A DNA stretch of 64,000 nt, taken from positions 397,324,119 to 397,388,118 of the forward strand of contig NC_053392.1 in the NCBI RefSeq assembly GCF_905171765.1. Direction: 5' to 3'. This document shows, piece by piece, positions 55,911-64,000 of this stretch (positions are counted from its first letter, which is position 1; every line of letters begins with the position of its first letter). The DNA is from Bufo bufo. Taxonomy: Eukaryota > Chordata > Amphibia > Anura > Bufonidae. The translations under genes were made by a program, and so were the position numbers. The notes beneath the pieces are model-generated. The model had not been told where the DNA came from, did not search any database, and saw only the letters and a list, made by a program, of their open reading frames with translations.

Positions 55911-56371
55911 GTTACAACCTTCATAGTTCAGAACTTCTAAAGCAGTTCGAAAAACGTAGCATATGTAATTTATAGAACTTGATGTTACTTATCATTTTGC
56001 CATGTTGAACCTACAGTATGAACTTTACTGGAACAGCAAGGTATCCTCCATCTGTGCCATACCAGGCTAAGTGCAATCAATCCTTCTCCCTCCAGCAGAA
56101 CAGGTGTTGAACTCTAAACTCTATTATTTTATACACCAGAGAAACTGTCCCAGCACCTTTTGAAAGCTTCGCAATCCTGCTCTATCCTTAAAAGTTGGAT
56201 CACATTGAATGAACCCAACATCTCCACATCCTTGGAAGCAGACAACCCACTATCACTAAAAAAGGAGTCTGTATTATAACATAAGAACAGTTAATAACAT
56301 TATGGCCAATAGATGGTGCCAAAACCAAACACACTAGGAAAGGAAAAGAAATAGCAAAATAATGGATTGTA
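55911..56371. other. Spacer
   Basis: No gene supported. Confidence 0.35.
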
Positions 56372-57161
56372 CACTCATTGACAAAGAAAAATAACACACC
56401 AAGAATTCAAATTTGTGTGCGTGATTGTCACGATGATATATGCAAGTGATGACAATATTCTAGCAAAAGATTAAGTTTTTTGGGAAAAGCTGTACAATTG
56501 ATAAGAGGCTCTAGTACCCTGTTGAGTCACCTCTAGCCTGGATATAAGATTGGATACGGTTGGGCATAGAGGTATACAGGTTCCATATGGTATCCTGCAG
56601 AATATCTGTCCAGACATGTTACAGCTTGGCCTGTAGATCCTGCACACTCGTAGGTTGCTAATGCTGGCATCTCAGCTGGTCCACTAAATGCTTGATTGGC
56701 GATACATTTGGTGACCGGTCAGGCCAAGGCAGTTTTGCAATCTGGCAGAGACATTACTGCTGGAAAATGCCATGAGAGGCAACACATGTAGCTGCAGTAT
56801 GTCCTCTAAATATCACTGACCTGTTAGTGTCCCTTGTATGACTTCAAGGGGTGACTGACTGTCGTATGTGATAGCTCCACATATCATCCCACCAGCAGTT
56901 AGGGCAGTGTGCCATGCCACAGCGAAGGCAGGATTGATGTGCTAACCAAGAGGCTTCCAGACTGTCGTCGGATCCCAAGTGGACCCTGTATTCTTTGCCA
57001 AAGATGATAAGCTTCCATTCCATAGCAGTCAGGTTTTTCGTTCATGACACCACAGCAAACAAAGACAATAGTGGCTAGTGGAAAATTGACAAACATATAA
57101 TGGGCCCTTTGACAGGAACATTACTAAGTGCCTGGAAATTGTCTTTGCAGAGACAGGGGTG

Positions 57162-57163
<2 letters not shown>
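56372..57163 (-). pseudogene. Decayed, internally deleted Tc1-type element
   Basis: Left end CACTCATTGACAAAGAAAAA follows TA at 56370-56371. The order of segments ('gttgagtc(a)cctctagcctgg', 'gtatcctgcag', 'cagtgtgccatgccacagcg') follows the copy at 42622-44010. No continuous transposase frame remains, and the right end is lost at the AT microsatellite. Confidence 0.7.

Positions 57164-57217
<54 letters not shown>
57164..57217. repeat. (TA)n microsatellite
   Basis: About 27 uninterrupted TA dinucleotides directly before the Tc1 at 57224. A few TA units also follow its right end (58872-58882). Confidence 0.95.
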
Positions 57218-57223
<6 letters not shown>

Positions 57224-57225
<2 letters not shown>

Positions 57226-58871
57226 GTCAGGTCCATAAATATTGGGACATCGACACAATTCTTACATTTTTGGCTCTATACACCACCACAATGGATTTGA
57301 AATGAAACTAACAAGATGTCCTTTAACTGCAGACTGTCAGCTTGAATTTGAGGGTATTTACATCCAAATCAGGTGAACGGTGTAGGAATTACCACAGTTT
57401 GCATATGTGCCTCCCACTTGTTAAGGGGCCAAAAGTAATGGGTCAGAATAATAATCATAACTCAAACTTTCACTTTTTAATACTTGGTTGCAAATCCTTT
57501 GCAGTCAATTACAGCCTAAATTCTAGAACGCATAGACATCACCAGATGCTGGGTTTCATCCCTGGTGATGTTCTGCCAGGCCTCTACTGCAACTGTCTTC
57601 AGTTTCTGCTTGTTCTTGCGGCATTTTCCCTTCAGTTTTGTCTTCAGCAAGTGAAATGCATGCTCAATCGGATTCAGGTCAGGTGATTGACTTGGCCATT
57701 GCATAACATTCCACTTCTTTCCCTTAAAAAACTCTTTGGTTGCTTTTGCAGTATGCTTTAGATCATTGTCCATATGCACTGTGAAGTGCCGTCCAATGAG
57801 TTCTGAAGCATTTGGCAGAATATGAGCAGATAATATTGCCCGAAACACTTCAGAATCATCCTGCTGCTTTTGTCAGCAGTCACATCATCAATAAATACAA
57901 GAGAACCAGTTCCATTGGCAGCCATACATGCCCACACCATGACACTACCACCACCATGCTTCACTGATGAGGTGGTATGCTTAGGATCATGAGCAGTTCC
58001 TTTCCTTCTCCATACTCTTCTCTTCCCATCACTCTGGTACAAGTTGATCTTGGTCTTATCTGTCCATATGATGTTGTTCCAGAACTGTGTAGGCTTTTTT
58101 AGATGTCGTTTGGCAAACTCTAATCTTGCCTTCCTGTTTTTGAGGCTCACCAATGGTTTAGATCTTGTGGTGAACCCTCTCTATTCACTCTGGTGAAGTC
58201 TTCTCTTGATTGTTGACTTTGACACACATACACCTACCTCCTAAAGAGTATTCTTGATCTGGCCAACTGTTGTGAAGGGTGTTTTCTTCACCAGGAAAAG
58301 AATTCTTCGGTCATCCACCACAGTTGTTTTCCGTGGTCTCCGGGGTCTTTTAGTGTTGCTGAGGTCACTGGTGCGTTCCTTCTTTTTAAAAATGTTCCAA
58401 ACAGTTGTTTTGGCCAAGCCTAATGTTTTTGCGATCTCTCTGATGGGTTTGTTTTGTTTTTTCAGCCTAATGATGGCTTGCTTTACTGATAGTGACAGCT
58501 CTTTGGATCTCAATTTGAGAGTTGACAGCAACAGATTCCAAATGCAAATAGCACACTTGAAATTAACTCTAGACCTTTTATCTGCTCATTGTAATTGAGA
58601 TAATGAGGGAATAACACACACCTGGCCATGTAACAGCTGAGAAGCCAGTTGTCCGATTACTTTTGGTCCCTCAACAAGTGGGAGGCACATATGCAAACTG
58701 TTGTAATTCCTACACCGTTCACCTGATTTGGATGCAAATACCTTCAAATTAAAGCTGACAGTCTGCAGTTAAAGCACATCTTGTTTGTTTAATTTCAAAT
58801 CCATTGTGGTGCTATATAGAGCCAAAAATGTTAGAATTGTGTTGATGCCCCAATATTTATGGACGTGACTG
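57224..58871 (-). mobile_element. Tc1-like transposon, full length, 1648 bp
   Basis: Ends CAGTCAGGTCCATAAATATT and the near inverse ending 'atttatggacgtgactg', TA on the right (58872-58873). Terminal repeats pair for about 90 bp and again, more internally, at 57340-57425 and 58660-58760. It has jumped into a TA microsatellite, an ideal target for this superfamily. Confidence 0.9.
57490..58531 (-). pseudogene. Tc1 transposase with two stops and a frameshift
   Basis: Reads MLSTLKLRSKELSLSVKQAI from 58531 with a helix-turn-helix and 'TKRPRRPRKTT' linker, to a stop near 58241. It continues after a second stop as 'SLKNRKARLEFAKRHLKKPT' and 'FWNNIIWTDKTKINLYQSDG' (first Asp), 'HGGGSVMVWACMAANGTG', then a frameshift near 57850 into 'HFTVHMDNDLKHTAKATKEF' (second Asp) and 'SPDLNPIEHAF' (Glu). 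The last two acids are separated by 34 residues (DD34E). All catalytic residues are still legible, so decay is moderate, but no functional product is possible. Confidence 0.9.
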
Positions 58872-58873
58872 TA

Positions 58874-59552
58874 TATATATATTTAAATGCATCAAAACAA
58901 ACATGTAGATCTAAAACACACATACAAGCAGTAGTTTACACATAAAAGCAATGTAAATGTTCTATATTAAGGTGTGCAAATGTCATATATACCACAAGCA
59001 CATATGTCAACAAGATCTTGTGCTCTTAAAAACACTGGAACAGTGGCTATGTAATATTTGGTCATCATCTACAAATATATTGTACAACAACTTCTAAGTT
59101 ACCAAAATCTACATTTTCTGCAAAACATACTGTGTATAAAGTACAACCTAATAATTAAAGGGGTTTTCTAGGCATTTGGTCTAATTAGGGCATGGGGCTA
59201 ACCTGTAGAGGGAAGCTCTTTTTACATAGGAATCGCTCCCCCGATGTTGCTGCCTCTGATGCATTGTCGCGCACTGCGAGCTCTTCTGTCCAGGTCCCGC
59301 CAGGTGGTTGAGGCCACCTATTTTTTTGTTCAGCTGCGTTACAGTCAATGCTAAAACCACAGGAATGCACCAACCAGCTTTTGCATGCAAGTATTGGGAA
59401 TTATGTAAAGTATATAATATTCCATCCCCTATACAAACTGTAATCTTAATTAAAAGCAGTCTGGACGCTGGTAAATGTCTGGGTCATGTAGTCAATAAAC
59501 AGTCTGAAGAGGCTCAGATGGGTAATAAAAAATAGCACCATTTCGCAAGCAA
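58874..59552. other. Spacer with one TTAA-type end
   Basis: No gene. At 59156-59175 TTAA is followed by AGGGGTTTTCTAGGC, the left end of a TTAA-type foldback related to 62798, with no partner found. The rest is unremarkable. Confidence 0.4.
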
Positions 59553-59862
59553 GCTCAGTCAGTTTTGTCTGCGCGGGTGAAAGGCACATTAATGTGTTTT
59601 TCATGCGCGTGATAAAAACTGAAGGTTTACAAACATATTTTAGCAACCATCAGTGAAAAACGCATCGCATTTGCACTTGCTTGCGGATGCGATGCGTTTT
59701 TCACGCAGCCCCATTCATTTCCAGGGCTGCGTGAAAAACGCAGAATATAGAACATGCTGCGATTTTCACGCAACGCACAAGTGATGCGTGAAAAACAATG
59801 CTCATGTATACAGACCCATTGAAATTAATGAGTCCGGATTCAGTGCGGGCGCAATGCGTTCC
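59553..59862. repeat. Fragment of the 54655-type foldback element
   Basis: Contains 'gcgtgaaaaacgcagaatat', 'gcacaagtgatgcgtgaaaa' and 'ttcagtgcgggcgcaatgcg', the same order as 55255-55440. Both termini are missing. Confidence 0.7.
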
Positions 59863-62345
59863 CCAAAATGGCATCAAGGACCTTACAAAAAAAAATATGA
59901 GCTCTCACACAGCTCCGTAGACAAAGTAGTTATAGGGGTCCGAATATGTTTTTTTTTAAAAAGTATTTAAACAAGAAAAACTATACACATGTGGTATCAC
60001 TGTAATTGTACTGACCCAGAGAATGAAGGGTACAATCAGTTTTACTGCATAGGAAACACCATTAAAACAACGAAAAACGAAAATGAAAAAACAGAGAATC
60101 ACCATGTTCTCAAAGGGTTAATTTATTTCCCGATGACCGATACAGTGATGTTACACTATGTTTTACATACTGTACATATGTATGTTTCGTTATGGTGGCT
60201 ACTTTTGCAAAACTGATCATGGGAAGTGCCATATTGATCAATGGAACTGGCTTCCCAGAAATTGAATTTACAAATGCCCCTCTACCATCATCAAGCCATT
60301 TACTATTGAAATAAAGACATATTAGGTATAGCTATGTCCGCAACGATTGTCTCTATAAAATTATCTCATGATCTACCCCTTCACTTGAACACCATAAAAA
60401 AAAAAATGCCAGGAAAGCCTTTCTTTTGGTCATCTCGTTTCCCAAAAAAAACATAATATTGATCCAAAAGTCTTATGTACCACAAAATGGTACCAATGAA
60501 ATTGTCACCTAATCCTGCAAAAACAAGCTGTCACACAAGACCATCGCCAGAAAAATAAATAAATATGGCTTTCAGAAAATGGCAACACAAAAACATGATT
60601 TTTCAAAAATGCTTTTATTGTGTAAAATGTAAAAAGGAAACTATAAAAAATAGTTCTCTTTGTAATACTGACAGCAACATGTCATTTTTTTCCATAGGCC
60701 TTTAAAAAATTTAAATAAAATCAAAAAGGCATGGCGGAATTACTGCCTTTTCTTCATCCTGTGTTCCAAAAAACTAAATAAATTGTAATTAAGTCCACTA
60801 AATGGTACCAATGATAATGGCGATTCATCCCGCAAAAAATAAGCCATCACACAGCTCAGTCGAAAGAAACATAAAAGTAAAAAAAAGTATGGTTCTCAGA
60901 AAATGACTGTACTGGTACACCAGAGGCTGTCCAAAAGCAACCTGCCTATCAATTTGAGCAGTGTGGTGAGAGTCTCGAATGGCACCAGCTGGGGCACAGA
61001 AATGCAGTATTTGTGAAAAACTTGCAATTTTAACTTTGCATTGTCTGCTGCACATTAATTTCTTCAAAATTTCTGTAACATCAAAATGTTCATTCAACCC
61101 CTTAATACCTTAAGGGGACAAGTTTCCAAAATGGCGACACTTCTCAGGGTTCCCTTTATTATTTCACCAAAAAAAGTCTCTACAGTTGTCAGCACAAGTG
61201 GTGTAAATCACCACATTGGGCCTCAAAATGTGCATGGTGTTCTTTCACTCCTGAGCTGTGTTGTATGTCCAGGCAAAAGGTTAGGGCCCCACACATAGGG
61301 TACTTCTAAAACCAGGAAGCACAAGTATTTCTAAATTCAAAAAAATTCTTGTGGTGTCAAAGTGCTCAGTATACACTCAATAAATTCCTTGAGTAGTTTC
61401 AAAAATTGGGTCAGTTTTTGGGTTTTTTACTGTAGGGGTAGCTTAGAGTCTCTTCAAGTGTGACATGGCACCCAAAAAACATTCCAGCAAAATCTTCCCT
61501 CTAAAAACCATAAAGTGCTCTTTCCCTTGCAGTCCTGCAGTGTGTTAATACAGCAGTTCACAACCACATATGAGGTGTTTCTGCAAACTGCAGAATATGG
61601 CTAATAAACATTGTGGTTTGTTTTGCTGTTAACCCTTACTGTGTCATAGGAAAAATTTATTAAAATGGAAAAATCAGCAAAAAAATGAAATTTCACCTCC
61701 ATTCCTATGGAACACCTAAAAAGTTAACAGTATCTAAAATAAGATTTGACTAATTTGTCATTTATGGGTGGTTTCTATTATGTAAGTCATATCAGAACTG
61801 AACTGGTCTTTTAAAAAGTGGGTATTGGAAATTGTCTTGAAAATTTGAAACCTTGCTTCTGAAATTCTAAGGGCTGTTTCACACTACCGGATGCCGTGTG
61901 TGACATCCGCTGCGTGAATGAGAGCCAAGACCCGCTGCGGGCAGAAGACGCACGGGGCATTAACATGATTGATAATGCTTTGTGCCTCTCTGTGATCTTT
62001 TTACTACAGAATCACGGTGACAACTTTATCTCAATGTGATTTTGTTGTAAAAAGGTCACAGAGAGGCACAGAGCATTATCAATGTTAATGATCCGTGCTT
62101 CTTCTGTCTGTAGCGGGGTCTTGGCTCTTATTCACGCAGCGGATGTCACGCACGGCATCCGATCGTATGAAACAGCCATAAGTCTTCTAACATCCTAAAA
62201 AATTAATGTAAATTTACAAAATTATGCCAATGTAGACTTATGGTGAATGTTAATTATTTTTTGCGGTATTACTATCAGTCTTTAGAAAATTGTGAATTTT
62301 TCCAAGTGTTCTGTTTTTTGTTTTGTTTTTTATATATAAATAAAG
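59863..62345 (+). mobile_element. Family A repeat, internal part
   Basis: Phrases shared in order with 25566-31927 and 251-1646: 'atcactgtaattgtactgac', 'gtaccacaaaatggtacc', 'ttcctttattatttcacc', 'aaccacatatgaggtgttt'. Interrupted by the foldback at 61871-62177. Neither TTAA terminus is present. Confidence 0.7.
61871..62177. mobile_element. Foldback element, TWA-target, 307 bp
   Basis: Ends GGGCTGTTTCACACTACC and 'cgtatgaaacagcc'. Flanks TAA (61868-61870) and ATA (62178-62180). Arms 'cggatgccgtgtgtgacatc' and 'cttggctct(t)attcacgcagc' pair almost fully. Confidence 0.82.
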
Positions 62346-62793
62346 GCAAAACATGTGGACCCAAAGCATTTATCATGTAGAGAAAGTTAACACAAGACAT
62401 TTATCAATGTATTGTGATTGTCCATATTGCCTCCTTTGCTGGCTTGACTCATGTTTCGATCACATTAAATACTTATTTCCAGGGGTTATGGCCACCACTG
62501 CAACACACATAGCAGGTGACCAGGACAGGAGCTGCTGTGCATGCATGACTATGCACATTCTCACTGTCCCAGCCACCGGAGAGGCCTGTGTTTTTTCCTA
62601 TAGTGTGCATGCACAGCCACCACTGGTGGAATGCAGGGTGGTCGTAATCTTAGAAAACGAGCAATGTATAATGTGATGGAAAAATGAATCAAACAAGCAA
62701 AGGCAATATCAACAAGGACAATACATTAGTAAGTTTGTACTAACCTTGTCTACATGATAAATGGTATCTGCCAAAGTGAGACAACCCCTTTAA
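62346..62793. other. Spacer
   Basis: No gene supported. The 107-codon frame 62353-62676 has no recognisable feature. Confidence 0.35.
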
Positions 62794-62825
62794 AGGGGTT
62801 TTCTGACTTTTTGTATACTAATGAC

Positions 62826-63766
62826 TAGGGGTGCACCGAAATTTCGGCAGCCGAAAATATCGGCCGAAAATGCACCTAATCCACTTCGGCCGATATTGTT
62901 ACATATCGGCCGAAAATATGGGGTGTGGGATTTGTCACCCACCATCTGCGGGCGGGCGGTTTACTTTGTCACTGCATCTTAATTTTACCTTACAATCGTG
63001 AGGCTCCAGTAACTAACAACTCTGCAGACAGAGCGGAGGCCGGCGTAACGTCACTTACTCACGTGACGCGCCTGCTCCGCCTCCTTCATTCATAAAGTGG
63101 GCGGAGCAGGTGCGTCACGTGAGTAAGTGACGTTACGCCGCCCTCCACTCTGCCTGCAGAGTTGTTACCGGAGCGTCACGATTGTAAGGTAAAATAAAGA
63201 TGCAGTGAGTGATGCTGTGAGCAGCAGGGCCGGGGCTGTTATGGGTAGGGGGATCGGTCTATGGCACTGCTATGGGGAGGGGGGATCTGTGCACTGCTAT
63301 GGGGAGGGGGGATCTGTGCACTGTTATGGGGAAAGGGATCTGTGCACTGTTATGGGGAAAGGGATCTGTGCACTGTTATGCCCATAACAGTGCACATATC
63401 CCCTTTCCATAACAGTGCACAGATCCCCCTCTCCATAACAGCGCCACCCACAGATCCCCCTCTCCATAACAGCGCCACCCACAGATCCCCCTCTCCATAA
63501 CAGCGCCACCCACAGATTACCCTCTCCATAACAGCGCCACCCACAGATCCCCCTCTCCATAACAGCGCCACCCACAGATCCCCCTCTCCATAACAGCGTC
63601 ACCCACAGATGAATTTCATTCATGAAAAAGAATTATTAATAAAATCATTAAAAAAGAAGTATTTTAAAAGTATTTGGGCAAAAAGGCAGTTTCGGTTTTC
63701 GGTCAAGGGCATCCTGAATTTTCGGTTTCGGTTTCGGACCAGAATTTTCATTTCGGTGCACCCCTA
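62826..63766. mobile_element. Non-autonomous hAT with inverted minisatellite, 941 bp
   Basis: Ends TAGGGGTGCACCGAAATTTC and 'tttcggtgcacccctA'. Flanks 'ctaatgac' and 'caatgacc' are a decayed 8-bp duplication. Inside is a palindrome 'cgtaacgtcacttactcacg' (63045-63145), then the array at 63240-63608. Confidence 0.83.
63240..63608. repeat. Minisatellite with internal inversion
   Basis: Four to five units of about 28-30 bp ('tatggggaaagggatctgtg') run to 63380, where the order turns round. From 'cccataacagtgcac' onward about seven inverse units of about 30-31 bp ('cataacagcgccacccacag' then 'atccccctctc') follow. The turn point is near 63384. Confidence 0.88.
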
Positions 63767-64000
63767 CAATGACCTATCATCTGGCCTTGATGACTTGATA
63801 ATGAATGGAGCTGAGCTGTAATACCAATCACAACTGCTATACAATGTACGGCGCTGTTCTTAGCAAGCTCCAGTCCCCGCAAACAGTTCATTGGTGGGGG
63901 TGCCAGGTGTTGGACCCCAGCAGATCAGATGCTGATGAGTTATCCTGTGGATATGTCATCAACATAAATAGTTAGAAAACCTCTTTAGGGTAAAAATTGG

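Larger units (their letters stand above)
62798..63985. mobile_element. TTAA-type foldback element invaded by hAT
   Basis: Left end AGGGGTTTTCTGACTTTTTG follows TTAA at 62790-62795 region (written 'ccctttaaaggggtt'). Right end 'gttagaaaacctct' precedes TTAG near 63986. The central part is split by the hAT at 62826-63766. Same family as 41150 and 55655. Confidence 0.6.

Noticed and set aside
63205..63623. Frames with repeated 'CYGEG' type peptides
   Set aside because: Translation of the roughly 30-bp minisatellite in a hAT element.

Overview
This is a stretch of vertebrate genomic DNA, most likely from a frog or toad. The reasons are a spliced vertebrate gene, introns packed with DNA transposons (Tc1/mariner, hAT, TTAA-target and TWA-target foldback elements) and L1-type LINE pieces, a mixture I associate with anuran genomes. 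The species cannot be fixed from the sequence alone. There are no bacterial operons, CRISPR arrays or virus-like genes, and nearly all long open frames are transposase genes, transposase remnants or chance frames in repeats.

The one host gene I can support is UST (uronyl 2-sulfotransferase), on the + strand. Its last three coding exons lie at 11781-11878, 21415-21572 and 36173-36462 and join in phase to give the C-terminal 181 residues, ending at the stop at 36460-36462. Earlier exons lie to the left of the window.

Layout. 1-1646 is the right end of a large TTAA-flanked repeat (family A). 2432-7694 is a Tc1 element with an intact 339-codon transposase, invaded by a hAT element, with much of the locus then duplicated in tandem and the second hAT copy internally deleted. 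8194-10975 holds a foldback element and an antisense L1 fragment. 11120-21072 is the first visible exon and the next intron, with an L1 3' end, two giant foldback elements and a TTAA element carrying a nested hAT. The last intron (21573-36172) is 91% one family A insertion (22715-36014), itself invaded by at least five further elements in up to four levels. One of those, 31932-35982 (family B), contains serial hairpins, a 191-bp satellite and alternating inverted modules. 36463-64000 is 3' UTR and downstream DNA with more foldback elements, three decayed Tc1-type transposases, a second complete family A copy (47070-49318), a degenerate pyrimidine-rich minisatellite (about 50810-52035) and a terminal hAT with an inverted minisatellite (62826-63766).

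The most unusual features are structural: exact TTAA or TWA target duplications, empty sites that can be rebuilt by comparing copies within the window, neighbouring elements that abut and share a single TTAA, foldback elements whose centres have become inverted minisatellite arrays, and a hairpin repeat embedded in each unit of a 191-bp satellite. I found no convincing new protein-coding system.
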